Made by a program: the position numbers and the translations under genes
Source: Anticarsia gemmatalis
Taxonomy: Eukaryota; Arthropoda; Insecta; Lepidoptera; Erebidae
Direction of reading: 5' to 3'
Assembly: GCF_050436995.1 (NCBI RefSeq)
Contig: NC_134749.1
Span: 10,372,001-10,436,000 of the forward strand
Length of the DNA stretch: 64,000 nucleotides
Shown here: positions 46,269-58,033 of the stretch, one piece after another
How positions within the stretch are numbered: the first letter of the stretch is position 1
Layout: each line of letters begins with the position of its first letter
Notes under the pieces: generated by a model
The model's input: only the letters and a program-made list of their open reading frames with translations
The model's database searches: none
What the model was told of the DNA's origin: nothing

Positions 46269-48280
46269 GATTTTTGAGGTGTTCCTGTATAAGCAAAAGT
46301 GTTTAACACGTGTCACGGTGTAATATAACATTTAAAACTTGATTCTTAAATAAATAATGTGGAACTACTTGTAAAACTTGTTCAAATATTTTAATCCAAT
46401 AGTCTCACGCGCATTGCATCGGATATAATCGATCATGTCACATAATCTGACATTAAAGTATGTGCTAGGTAAAGGTTTATTCACATCTGCTGGCTACTTT
46501 CTTTCTGCAAATACGATATATACGTATTTTCTTAAATAATTCTATCGTACTCTTTACATAAGGTTACACAGAAGAAAACTGGATAATTGAAGTTCTACTG
46601 TATTTATTCTACCTATATCCCAAGTGTTGGGAATTATGGATAGGATTTTTGAGGCTTACTAGCTTTCTAGCGCTAATACATATATCTTTTAGCGCTTACA
46701 ATCAAGAAGTAGGTACAAAATTATGTTTATTTTTGCTTGACGTTTCGGCGCAGATTACACTAAACCTAGCGACTAAAGCAAAATTTGCATTCACATTAAT
46801 ATCAGTACAATATTGACCTATGATCTTCCGAGTACGTATTAGTAAGTAATGCTTTTTGTATTACTTACTATCTCCTACTAATCATTTCCGTTATTTAAAA
46901 TAGATTTTCCGTGTTACGTATCTCATATATTAATATGTTATCTCTAAATGTAAACGGAGCTTTACGCGTCACTTTCTCCAAAACAAGCCGTGTTGTTTGA
47001 AGAACATTTATCATTGTTAGAACGAATGAGTGAGGTGTTTTAGGTCTCTTTGGGGAGCTGACCTAGGTTCTAGGACAACGTTAGTCTAATAATACCTAGG
47101 GGAATGATAAAGGCTTGCGAACAAAAGATTTAAGTTGAATTTATTTTGAAATAAACTTAGCGTAATGTGTGTAGTAGCCATAGTCATTGCTATAGTCATA
47201 ATTGGTCTACTTTTATTGTTAGATATTGTGAGTTCTTTAAAAAAGCGTTCAATCTTTGTAGCTGTAACCAATTGGTTGAATTAAATATTTTTATAAAAAT
47301 ACTTATACTGACAGCCTTGCAGTTCACGAATTTTCATTGCAGACTTTTTTCTCTTTCTAAAATCCTTTCCCGTGTCTTGAAGCTAGGTACTATTTCGAAA
47401 CAATTACTCGAATTGGTTGAGCCCTTCTTGAGTTTTGCCCTTAGCATAACAATTAGCGAAAAAACCACCCGCGCAAAGACTAAACCAAGTGATGTAGTAG
47501 ACTTCTTAAACATCATCAGGGAATCGAAATTCGCCTAATTCTGAAACATTAATTATTTACAAAAATGCGCACTGACAGCAAAACCTAACTGAATATTAGC
47601 AACATACTCATTAACAACAATCAATTTAACATAAATAGTATTATGGCGACCTACTTCCTAAGAAAGACAAAAGGAACTTTGCAGTATTTTTGTTCGCAAA
47701 TTTCATAATGTTCTCTGCAAATAGGTAATTTGTTACCTTTTCTCAGAATATGAGGACGTGATAACACAGTACTCAGCTACTGGAATTTCTGTGAAAAGCG
47801 CAATTTTTCACTCAGTATGCGATTTAGATATGAAATTCTTAGAAAGGAAAACCTGACAAGTTTTGTTACAACGTATGTTACAAAAAAATCTTATAAAGTG
47901 TTCTGCGAAAATATATGTATTTTGAGAAGACAACTTGCTAACCATTTTTTGAAGAAACCTTTTCCACACCAATAATATATTATAATCATTCTTCTTAGAT
48001 ACTTGCCGCAAAATAGGGGCATCATATATACATAGATCAAACTGCTTTAAAACGAAAGTTTGAAATATGTCAATTTATCCGTATAAGTTGGTGTTTTGAC
48101 GTATATAAGTATATTTATAAGTTTTCTGGTTACCATAGTACCAACTCTGCCTAGTTTTGAATCAATTTACTCTCTGTGAGATATTAAAGTATATTTTTAC
48201 AAAAAACAATTAGTACAATATAATTCCCCTGCCCAGTAAGAGTCGCTAGCTAAATGAAGTCTAGTTCTTTATTTTTCCTT
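46269..48280. other. Mostly unique sequence
   Basis: Contains the minus-strand GCCGAAACGTCAAG repeat at 46736-46763. Opposite-strand frames at 47167-47538 (123 codons) and 47334-47516 (60 codons) overlap each other. Neither has a recognised domain, and a 123-codon frame is about what chance gives for this base composition and length. Confidence 0.4.
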
Positions 48281-48479
48281 TTTAAAAAGACAACTGCGCA
48301 CTAAGGATTGTTCTTGTGTCGCGGGGACTTACATAATAATATAAACAACGGACACTAAGTACACCGTGAACCGAAACAATTTTTTGTGGATCGCACAAAT
48401 AAATTGTCCCACGAGGGAATCGAGCCCACGACCTCCCGACGAAATGGTAGCGGCGTGGCGACCTAAACCACTGCGCCAA
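48281..48479 (-). mobile_element. tRNA-derived SINE family 1, copy d
   Basis: On the minus strand it has TGGCGCAGTGG (A-box), GTCGTGGGCTCGATTCCCTC (B-box), the usual body and an A-tail (TTTTTAAAAA on the plus strand). The first ~8 bases of the head are lost. Confidence 0.85.
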
Positions 48480-48600
48480 AATTCTCTCCTTGAACCAAAA
48501 TTCTCAACTATTAGCATATAACAAACATCAAATATCTCGCTTAAACCGCGTTCAAACAGTTGATTAGACAAGTATGTTACATCACAATGAACTGTTACAT

Positions 48601-49028
48601 CTGTACCTCGATTCTCTACTACTATCGACTACCGACAATCCGCTAGCTATCGAGAAATTTAATATGAAAATATGATCAGCGATGAAGATGACAGCAACAG
48701 TACCGAATGTAGAGAATCACGCTACAGTTACAATGCGAAACTTTTTAGTAAATTTTCTCGATAGCTAAAGCTCAATTCTCTATTACTATCGACTACCGAC
48801 AACTGATCTGTCATCGAGAAATTTTGCATGAAAATATAATCAGCGCCTTTAACGGGCCTCGTAGGAACTACTCTGGCAGTACATTTTAAATGTCAAACTT
48901 TCGATACTCGACCGTACCGACTGTGGAGAATCACGCTACAATTACAACGCTAAACAGATTTTCTTGAAAAATTTCTCGATAGCTAGCTGGTTGTCGGTAG
49001 TCGATAGTAGTAGAAAATCGAGCTACAG
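48601..49028. mobile_element. MITE family B, partially tandem-duplicated copy
   Basis: The outer arms are CTGTACCTCGATTCTCTAC (left) and GTAGAAAATCGAGCTACAG (right, inverted). The interior carries the unit GAGAATCACGCTACAGTTAC..TTTCTCGATAGCT twice (about 48710-48768 and 48923-48984), and CTACTATCGACTACCGACAA-type sequence twice as a direct repeat (from 48615 and 48780). Thus one ~190-bp element has become a ~430-bp one by internal duplication. Confidence 0.68.
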
Positions 49029-49796
49029 ATATGTACGTTAATCTAACAAGATTGGGCTCCGACAAACTTTGCTCCAGTTACACATGCAAATTGCTTAAAT
49101 CTAAACCCCAGTTTGGAGTAAACACGATTTGTACCATGTTAAGTGGAACATATTGTTGTATGAGATTGTTAGATTTAATATCTGTGTTCAATAGTATGTA
49201 GCGGTTTTGATATTTACTTCGAGTTAGTTAATACGAAGTTTACATCAGTGAATGTAATAAGAAATTGTAATTAACTCTAAGCTTGTCCTTGCTTCGCTTG
49301 TGTTAACGTTAACAAATTATACACTTACTTCTTCGAAAATCACTCTGTCTATTGGTGAAAACCGCATTTAAATCCGTTCGGCAGATTATGAGTTCATAGA
49401 GACAGACGCGGAGAAGGCACTTAATTATAAAAATATGAGGTGATTGTGAATCACATAAAAGGTTACGAATTCGCTAGTTCACGCAGATAAAGTCATAAAA
49501 AATACTAAACGTGTCTATTATCCAATAACCAATCTGCCGATTTTTTCTTAAAAACACACTAACTACCTTTCGCATGCCGACTTAGCAAAACAATAACAAG
49601 TTATAATAGCAAGAAATCTCCCCTGTAATTAGTTAACAAGACAGTTATTAACGTAAACACAAACACGTATGTCTTGCCTCTAGCACAAGCTTGTATATTA
49701 TATGTGTTTTACAACTCTTAATAAAGGAAAAAAATCGTGAAAAAATTTCGCTGAGATCTCGATGGTATAGACCATGAGACCCTCATTTATCCTCTA
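49029..49796. other. Unique AT-rich sequence
   Basis: No gene or repeat was recognised. Confidence 0.4.
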
Positions 49797-50023
49797 CTAG
49801 CGGCCTGCCCCGGCTTCGCCCGGATTAGACAGTTATTTTTCACAAAACCTACACTTTAACCTTTCTCTTGAATCACCCTATCCAATAAAAAAGCCGCATC
49901 AAAATCCGTTGCGTAGTTTAAAAGATCTAAGCACACTTACTATCGTACATACATAATATATATACAGACATACAGACATAAGGACACACGCGGGAAGCTA
50001 TTTTGCTTCATACTATGTAGTGA
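49797..50023 (-). mobile_element. Helitron-like element, second subfamily
   Basis: On the minus strand it starts TCACTACATAGTATGAAGC and ends CCGGGCGAAGCCGGGGCAGG CCGCTAG, with a CCGG-GCGAAG-CCGG hairpin close to the end. It lies between A (49796) and T (50024). It is 227 bp and non-coding. The inner ACATACAGACATA motif replaces the CAGA array of the other subfamily. Confidence 0.78.
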
Positions 50024-50360
50024 TTCCGAAATCTGCGGCCGTGGTCTCTTTACGACCTGAAGTATAAGGAAGGAACTGATTAAGCTTTGTTACGTCCTAC
50101 GAAAAATATTAATAAAGACATCCATCGTTTTCTTTATGAAGAGGATAAAAGAGGCTTTAGTTTATCTCAATATGTTGGGCTCATTTATGGAGGTACTTTA
50201 GTGCTTAATAAGGATGGTGAAAAACTCTTGACATATGCTTCTTTTAAAAGATTATTTACAGACCAAATCAAATGACAGTCGTACGATTTCCTTTTCTATT
50301 GACTTTTGTCAAGTTTTGTATGAAACTAGATAGCTCGCAAGTAGATAGTATTCACTGTAG
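50024..50360. other. Unique sequence
   Basis: The plus frame 50087-50275 (62 codons, non-ATG start) reads like an ordinary hydrophilic protein segment but matches no family I know. Confidence 0.4.
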
Positions 50361-50897
50361 ATAATCGTGTTAAAATATTTTAATTACAATCACCAAGTAA
50401 CTGGAAGTCATGACAGCACGAAACTCAATTATGTATTTAAACACTTTTATTACAAATTTAGTCACAGCTACGAAATCACTTCTTATAATATGTTGAACTG
50501 CATAACCCAGTTAAGATATCACAATTGGCAGCAATTGAAAGTCAAAGCGCGCTTCAAGTATAAAATCGACAACCTATATTCCACGGCTCTTACATACCCA
50601 TACCTTTTCATTGATAGCATACTATTTATACTCACCGAGGGAATAGCTGCGGTCAACATAGTGGTACCTCAAATGTACCAATTTCCTGTCCAGTTAGTTC
50701 AGGTCCAAGGCAGCCTGCATACCAATTTGCTTTCGGAAGCCATTAAATTGCAAGTCCTTACGAAATGTCATATCAATATAGTACAAGATACATCTTCAGA
50801 CAGATGCGGGCTCTCATCTCCATATGGCATAATTGCAGGATATGCTAATAATTGGCTAAACAGTCTAAAATTGGCTAAATATCTTGTTATGTCTTAG
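50361..50897 (+). CDS. Open frame of 176 codons, hypothetical
   Basis: This is the longest stop-free frame outside tandem repeats. It runs from after TAG (50358) to TAG at 50895. The first ATG (50490) leaves 135 codons. The product would be rich in Tyr, Leu, Asn and Ile, with one moderately hydrophobic stretch (TYPYLFIDSILFILTEGIAA). No signal peptide, domain or repeat was recognised. By a rough estimate for this base composition, a frame this long is uncommon by chance in 64 kb, but still possible. It could be a decayed transposon gene or chance. Confidence 0.15.
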   Translation: MIVLKYFNYNHQVTGSHDSTKLNYVFKHFYYKFSHSYEITSYNMLNCITQLRYHNWQQLKVKARFKYKIDNLYSTALTYPYLFIDSILFILTEGIAAVNIVVPQMYQFPVQLVQVQGSLHTNLLSEAIKLQVLTKCHINIVQDTSSDRCGLSSPYGIIAGYANNWLNSLKLAKYLVMS

Positions 50898-50945
50898 TCC
50901 AAGGGACTGGTTAAAAATAGTCGTCGCTTATTAAGTGTTGGTTGT

Positions 50946-51359
50946 AAAGCTTGCAACACACATACTCGGGTTGGCACGTTTGGTTTGGCAATATTTGTCG
51001 GACAATAAAACCGACTCGAAGAAAGTGCTGCACTTGTTCGGCTTGTACTGATTGAGTAGTTCCTTCGGGTTCGATCGTCATAAATTTGAGCGGCATATTT
51101 TACGGACATTTTTTTTTTAAAGACAGCTCCCGCCCTCTCTTGCGGGGACTTTTACAAACAACAGACACAAAGTAAAACCAAACCCGAAACAATTATTTGT
51201 GGATCACACAAATAAATTGTTCCGAGTGGGAATCGAACCTTCCGATGATAGCGGCGTGGCGACCTAAACGACTGCGCCACGGCTTTATATTCTACATATA
51301 TTTTATTTTACCACCCAGCCGATAGATGGCGAACCGAATATGTGTGTAGCAAGCCTTAC
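50946..51359. mobile_element. MITE family C with a SINE inside
   Basis: The left end TAAAGCTTGCAACACACATA is the inverse of the right end TATGTGTGTAGCAAGCCTTA. The inner motif CGAATATG / CATACTCGGGTTGGC is also inverted. Removing SINE copy e (51110-51283) leaves an element of about 240 bp. The interior shares CCGACAAATATTG-type sequence with the fragment at 13.8 kb. No coding capacity. Confidence 0.68.
51110..51283 (-). mobile_element. SINE family 1, copy e, nested
   Basis: On the minus strand it has the A-box region CCGTGGCGCAGTCG and TTCGATTCCCACTCGG. About 15 bp around the B-box (GGGAGGTCGTGG) are deleted, which would weaken the pol III promoter. The body ends AGAGGGCGGGAGCTGTC with an A-tail. 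It sits inside a family C MITE. Confidence 0.8.
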
Positions 51360-52047
51360 ACGCCAGTGTGAGAACATTATGAATATTCAAAATTGTGTAC
51401 ACAATTGTATAACGGGACTAGTTTGAATGTTTAAACGAGTAATAGCACTGTTCTTGTTGCTTTTATTATTTTTTCTTTACCTCCCACTGTGATTAAGATT
51501 AGTGGTTATTGTTTTTATAAAGATTCTAATTCAAATTTGGGGAAAAATTGTGGTATGCTTGCGTCAAAATCATAAGCAATGGCACTTTTTAACGAGGTAT
51601 TTCTTCTAGAGCACCTGTTTAAATAGCACCTTCACAAAAAGCACCTAACCTAGTCCACGAAGGGCTCCCATCATTATATGTATTTGGCATGTTCTATTCA
51701 AACGAGTACTCTAGATGGACTACCTTTTTTTAACAACTATTGTTTTGGCCCTAAATAGTACACAACAAAAAGAAAAGCATTGGCATTTCACTTTTTTGTT
51801 GCCTTTACTTGAGAGATTCTTCAGCTATAGACCGGAGAGCGGAAAACGTTTCAGTACAAAACCTTTGCAAGATATTAAACAATAAAACTATGTTTCCAGA
51901 AAATAAGCAGTAAACGAACAAAAACAAACAGACCAACAATTCACTCATCTCCATTAAAATTACCAAGAGCATTCAAAACTAGCGGACTGGGCACTTGTTT
52001 TACGCGTTGTTTTGATAATAAAACGCGCCAACTAGCGGAGAATTAAA
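51360..52047. other. Unique sequence
   Basis: No gene or repeat was recognised. Confidence 0.4.
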
Positions 52048-52270
52048 CTGCCTCCGTGGCGCAGTGGTTTAGGTCGCCACGCCGATACCACTGCAACGGG
52101 AGGTCGTGGGTTTGATTCCCACACGGAGCAATTATTTGTGCGATCCACAAATAATTGTTTCGGGTCTGGTTGTGCTTTGTGTCCGTTGTTTGTATGTTTG
52201 TAAAAGTCCCCGCTACACAAGAGCAATTCTTAGTGCGGGAGTTGTCCTTTTTAAAAAAAAAAAAAAAAAA
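52048..52270 (+). mobile_element. tRNA-derived SINE family 1, copy f, most intact
   Basis: It starts CTGCCTCCGTGGCGCAGTGG. The A-box TGGCGCAGTGG is at 52057-52067 and the B-box GGTTTGATTCC at 52109-52119. The body passes TTATTTGTGCGATCCACAAA, GGTTGTGCTTTGTGTCCG, TAAAAGTCCCCGCTACACAA and GAGCAATTCTTAGTGCGGG to an 18-base A-tail (52253-52270). This is the reference copy for the family in this window. Only a weak AATTA flank duplication could be seen. Confidence 0.9.
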
Positions 52271-53224
52271 TTACGTACCAATGCAGTTTAGAACAGCTGC
52301 TAAATTCATGTTTCACCAACCGTATTTACGATGCTATAAAATGATAACTTTACAGTTTAGCGCCTCGCTTCGATACTCCACGGCCCTAATACATGTAAAT
52401 TGTAGTCCGTAAACTCATTATTATACGTTCGTATGTGTTTGTGTGCGTTTTGAAGCTGAGACAATCCCCTTATGAGGTATTTGCGAAGTTTCTGTTTATT
52501 TCGTGGTGTTTCATTGTTTTATTTGACTGTGGAGTGAGTTTATAGTCGGTATTTTCCGTCTTGAATAGATATAATAAAGTTTTTGTGTTAATGACCCAGT
52601 ACTATGGGGATGGAATTAGACGGGGCGTGTTGTTGCAACCACATAGGGCAAGTGTCGTCACACAATGCATGCATGAGGGTGGACGACGATGTTGAGGCGA
52701 GTCGATAAAACGTTGGCGTGACGATTTGGTCACCTACGTAGGTGATTGGCGGGATATGGCTGGGTTTCTAGACCGATGGAGGAGTTTGAACTTTAGCCCT
52801 ACAATACGTCCTGTATGAGAGTATGGGTTAGAAAAAAATAATAATCACAAATTATGCCAAAATAAGAGATTATTGCAGTGAATCATCACAATATGATTTC
52901 GTAATTTTAATTGCCCAAAATTATGAATACTGAAAACTCATTTCAATCTGTCTAAAGATGAACATAAGTACATTTTTAAAGCTTTGATTAATGTTCCAAC
53001 TTTACCACTCTGAAATTCATTGTTTCAGTTTATGACTCTCTCATATAAAACTCTGTACAAGGGTTTTCATTCTGGCTTAAAAGTAAGACATAAATAACGA
53101 CTTATACTAGAACTTATTTATAAACTTGTATTATATTTCTTTAGACATAATTGCTCCTGTATTACAAAATGTATGGATGAGTGTACTATACGACTTTAAT
53201 AATTCATCAAACATTCGTCTCTTT
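52271..53224. other. Unique sequence
   Basis: No gene was recognised. 52600-52800 is GC-richer (GACGGGGCGTGTTGTTGC, GAGGCGAGTCGATAAAACG) and may be an unrecognised repeat. Confidence 0.4.
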
Positions 53225-53380
53225 TAACTCTTTCTACCCCTTATTACGTGATAAAACGTAGCCTATGTTCTTTCTCAAGATCAGCTCTTTCTCTATATAA
53301 AATTTCATCAAAATCGATATTTCATCATAATCGGTCGTTTTGAGACCTTCGCATTTATAATAATAATAATACAAGTAGGA
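53225..53380 (-). mobile_element. Degraded Helitron-like element
   Basis: TAAAACGTAGCCTATGTTCT, AAAATTTCATCAAAATCG and TTCGCATTTATAATAATAAT then GTAGGA follow the family order. The CTAG end is lost. Confidence 0.55.
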
Positions 53381-54994
53381 TTTCCGTAGTACGTATTCAT
53401 AGCTGTTGATAAATAGCGCTTAGATAAGATGAAAAGATAACTTGTAGTCTAGTTACCACTTATCGCTTGCGGCTGTTGGTCAACTGTTCCTCGTCTTCAC
53501 TTCGTCTAACTTGTTGGTGTTCTGTGTTCATCTTTGAAGTAGATTAAGTTGTTAGTTTAAAGCAAGATGTGCATGGTTAAAAGTTAGTACAGATGTCAAA
53601 GTTTGTAGAGTTTAAACGTGTTTAAACACATAGTGATTAATGAAGAAATATCCTTCATCGATCCTATATATTATGAATCTGTCAATCAGTTAGCTGACTC
53701 TGTCGCATAAATCGATAAAGCTGTTAAGAAACATATCCGGTACGAGGTTTCACAGTTCTTGATAACATCGGAAAAAACTTTTTTCGCCATACTATTTACT
53801 ACACTATAACAAAAGCCATAGAAAAATATATTTTCAATACTTGGCTCAGTTTAAAAGCAGAAAAATTATTGGATGTTACCTACTTAATTTCCTTTAATCC
53901 AGCGGCAAGAATGCTCTCTTGCAGCGGCTCTAAGTTGCTCTACTTAGAATTCTTAGTAATCCATTATCCCCAGATCAACGATTCATTAAAATAACTCATT
54001 AATTTTCGCCTCTTTAACAAACAAACAAAGCTAAACGGTAAACAAAGATGTTGATTCATTAATTTGCAAAAACAATGCATTAATTCACGGCCCGGAGCGG
54101 TGCAAAGATGCAAATAAACCTTTATTTCCGAACGATTTGCTTTCGTTCAGGAGTCGCGACGCCTGCAAGCATCGCTTTCGGAAATTAAAAATACCATCTG
54201 TGCATCCATCAGGAATGTTTTCTGATAAATATTGAAATATTAACGTTCCTTTTGAATATTTTGATTTAACGCTTAGTATGATGAATGTTTTGATTTATAA
54301 CTTGTAATAGTGGATACTTTTTGATTGGAAAAATATTTTGTGGTTTTTACTTTAAAAGTAACAATATGAATGCTGCGGATTTCTAATTATTAACACTGAA
54401 ATATTCATACTGTGATAGTTAATCTTTTGATTTTCCTTCCCACTTTATAATCCAAAAGCCCAGTATTCCACTTCGAAGATTCAATAACTTATCTATGTTG
54501 GTTATTATCCAAAATTACCATTATTCCAGAAATTTCCCTTGCTTTATGATCACCAGTTTTAACTGCTTTAAATTCTATTGTAGAAAGCTGCAAAAATCCT
54601 TTCTTATTTCACTGTTTCATCCTTGTACAGTCACACAAAGATATCCAAAACTTCATATTTCAAATTCGACAATACATATTCCCATAATAGATCCGTCACA
54701 ATCCTCACTTTGCCATCACTTTACATAGTCAAGTTATTTCTAACTCCTAGAACTGCAGTTAGACCTATCAGATAATCTGAAGTGCTTTTAAACAAACCTG
54801 CCAAATGTCATGTCTGAAACAACGCCTGAGCAAGGAGGGGAATGCTTTCACGGTATTTGGATAAGGCTTTGACTCACTGAGGCTTTTGTGTTACGTATTT
54901 AGGATAAGGAAGAGAATTGTATTAGTGTGAAGCTATCAATATAAGGTTTTTGTTAACGTTTATGTGTATTGGGTATTAGTTAAGGTTAGAGACT
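53381..54994. other. Unique sequence, no gene recognised
   Basis: No repeats were recognised. 54000-54200 is listed separately as possible regulatory DNA. The frame 54495-54728 (77 codons, plus) has no domain. Confidence 0.4.
54000..54200. promoter_or_regulatory. Possible conserved non-coding element
   Basis: This is repeat-free DNA with forkhead-like TAAACAAAG and AACAAACAAAG, octamer-like ATGCAAAT (as GATGCAAATAAAC) and several ATTAAT cores next to a GC-rich block (CACGGCCCGGAGCGGTGC, GGAGTCGCGACGCCTGC). This combination suggests an enhancer, but no conservation test is possible here. Confidence 0.15.
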
Positions 54995-55150
54995 GCTGAT
55001 TTGAAGCTCCGCAACGCAATTGCTACTTGGCATTGACCACTTCGAACCCGTTGCAACACACTTATGATTTTTAGAAGATATTAATATGTATGTATTAGAA
55101 ATAATTACCACTTGCTCTAACTGTGAACGAAAACGTGATGAAACCTTCTT
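54995..55150 (+). mobile_element. SINE family 2, degraded head
   Basis: ACCACTTCGAACCCGTTGCA then ACACACTTATGATTTTTAGA, TATGTATTAGAAATAATTAC and CTAACTGTGAACGAAAACG follow the order of 28.40-28.50 kb. The 3' half is absent. Confidence 0.55.
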
Positions 55151-57832
55151 ATTATTTCTTAAAATTTCTAGAAGGTATGAAATAAAACTATTTCTCATTC
55201 TGTTTTCCAAAATATTATCAATCTTTGAAACCAATACAAATTGAAATAAAATGACAACTTAACTATATCACTTAAGCTACATTTCAGATTCACGTTGCAA
55301 GCTAGTCGTAAACCGCAATAATCATAATATTATGCGAAATAATTTTACGAAGTGTAGACTTGCGTTTTAATAGAATATTAAATGGACGTCTAAGTGGTGA
55401 GAAGTCTGAATATTACACCTTAACATGCTATTGAAATAATTTTCTTACGACGAATATTATGTTTTATACCTACTGGAAAAGCTACTTGCATCTGTTTTTA
55501 AATACATATTTAAAAACACAAATTATTATAGGCTTATTTAGGTAATTTTTCGCTTCAAAAATCATCCTTTCTCTAAAATACTGCTTAGTTGTCCGTGGTG
55601 CTTACCGATTGATAAAAGACTGTTAATTAGTCTTTGATCTAGCTATCTGCTACTTGGATGATACTTCCAAATACCTGCTTGTTATTATGATTATGTTACT
55701 AGAGCACCTAGGTAATGAGAAAATTTCAAGATTTAGGTCCCAATCGTAAAGAAAATCATGGAAAGCCCCTTGAAATTTTATTAACCTCGCAATGAAATGG
55801 AATTTGCTTTTTATTAAACGTTTAGCTCATATGGGTGGTAAAATTAATTCAACTCGATTTCCTCGTCTCGATAAATTACTTATCAAATCACCGCAGGATA
55901 TAACCCTATCATCGTTATAATTTTACGAGAGTTTTCTTTGCGGAGTTTAAATTTTGCTTAACTTATCAACTCGCGGAAAAATCTTTTAATGTAAACTCGA
56001 AAATAAGAGGAAAAGATTTTAATGTATAGTGAAGCTTTTTATTAGAGCTATGAACTTTGTCTTGTAGAATCCCATATTATAGTAGGTAGCCAGATAAGCA
56101 ATTGCAGAGATTAACATCTTAAAAACAAACAAGCACTACCTTTTCACAAAATCAGCAGATTTTAAACCAAAAATATGTTTCGTAATTCCGCCTCTACCTC
56201 TAATACGCCACGACCTTTAGCCAAATACATCCAAAATAGACATAGGCACAAGCGCCCATGTCATCATTCATTCACACGATCGAGACGTTACGATACCAAA
56301 CCGATATGATACGATATTGAACCGATATAACATTCGATTTTACGGTCAGCCCAACGATAATAACTCGTAATTCCCCGGAGATACACATAATTGTACTATC
56401 TTAGCTCTTGACCGAATAATCGATTACGAACACATCCATATTATGTAACTTTTGCGTGATCTCCACCGGTCAATATCGATGGACCCTCAATAAAAATAAT
56501 AGGTGTTTTGTAATAATAACTATTATTTTTACCACGGCTGTTTCGATAAGCTTTATTTTACAACCGTGACGGTTTTAGGCAAAGGTGAATGAACATTGTG
56601 TGAATTGCACACAATTATATTTTAATCCGTCATTCAGAATGAAAAATCTCGTTAGTATCGTTCAAATATACATAGTTTATTAACCTGTCAAAGTTTGATT
56701 CCGTTCATATTTATTTTTAAACCTAAATTCAATCGAAAAATAAAACAAATTGCATTTTAAAGCGGGATGAAGTGTTAATCAAGCGTCAAATGCAAATAGT
56801 TAAAAAGTTTTTAATTTCTCGTTTCTCGGAATAACCGCAAGGACTCGAACAGCCGCGCGTTTGCTAAGCTACTTAATTATAGAGCCAATTAAAGGATGAA
56901 GGCTCTCGTCTAATTCCAACATGACTGTCTACCGCACTCCCTACCCATTATAACTTGAACCCTTGCGTCGACCTCCCATGTGTATTTTCACGGGGAAATA
57001 TTCTGTGGTCGGAGATCTTTGTGGCTGGTTATGGTATGCCAAAAATTTAAGCTTAACTTTATGCTTTCGCGGGTTGTTCTTGCATTTCGTGTTCCGTACG
57101 TCCTTTTTCTTTAACAAGTATTGTGGATTAGGATATGAGAGCCATTAGGTTTATAATGGTTAAAGCTTGTTCTAATGGGGGTAACTTTATACTTATATAA
57201 TTTTGGTTCAACAAGACGCTCTAAAAATAAAATTATTTGAGTAATAAAAATATACTATATTAGTAAAATCTGATGTAGAGATATTTCCGTGTAATAATGG
57301 TAACATGAATTCCGGGAAATCTTTAAATACATGTCAATTGTCAATCTATAGGATAAAATTATTTACTTATACATATTATATGTGAGTTTTATGTTATCAA
57401 TAGCAATAGGAAATATAAAAAGTAACTTTTCCGAAGTAATTTTCTCAACAAAAATTCATAGCATGGTACAAGAAAGTTGTGAAACTTTTGCCGCTATTCG
57501 CTAACAACAGCTAATGAGCTTAATAACAACTTGTTGATTACACCAATCATAGTTAATACGATTCCTTCGGTGAAATCGAAATTTTATAAATGTTTGGTAC
57601 AAACACTGAGATAATAAACTAGTTTCTATAGCTTGAGCAGTTTTGAAAAGATCGCATTGATGCATTTTTTCTGACTAACATTAATTAGAAATAGACTTTA
57701 AAGTATGAGGTTTTGTGAACGTTGAAATTTTACGTTCGGATAATAGTGTAAGTCTCTAGTACAACATATCTTAAACACCATACCGTCTTTAATCTTTAAA
57801 AAGCCTTCAAGGGTAGTTTGCAGATAAGCATA
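55151..57832. other. Unique sequence, no gene recognised
   Basis: No repeat was recognised. 56270-56420 has many GATA/CGATA cores (ACCGATATGATACGATATTG and similar), as a local cluster. The frame 56963-57148 (61 codons, plus) has no domain. Confidence 0.4.
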
Positions 57833-58031
57833 AAGCCCTTCTCCCATTACGATACGCCCGCGCGACTCTAGTCTCGGAGACTAGTCGCCACGAAGTATCT
57901 CACATACATTTGTATGGAGACTACCAGTATCGTAATGTGAGAGTCTCCATACAAATGTATGTGAGATACTTCGTGGCGACTAGTCTCCGAGACTAGAGTC
58001 GCGCGGGCGAATCGTAATGGGAGAAGGGCTT
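57833..58031. mobile_element. Near-perfect 199-bp palindromic MITE
   Basis: Arms 57833-57922 and 57942-58031 (90 bp each) are inverted copies with one mismatch (GATACGCCC against GATTCGCCC), around a 19-base loop. Ends are AAGCCCTTCTCCCATTACG and its inverse, flanked by TA on both sides (57831-57832 and 58032-58033), as with Tc1/mariner-type insertion. There is no coding capacity. No other copy lies in this window. Confidence 0.8.
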
Positions 58032-58033
58032 TA

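Noticed and set aside
47167..47538. 123-codon plus frame, with an overlapping 60-codon minus frame
   Set aside because: The frame is near the longest expected by chance at this base composition. It has a non-ATG start, no domain, and the two strands overlap.
52048..52130. tRNA gene suggested by A-box and B-box
   Set aside because: It is the head of a SINE. No closing acceptor stem is present and the typical SINE body and A-tail follow. The same applies at 28352.
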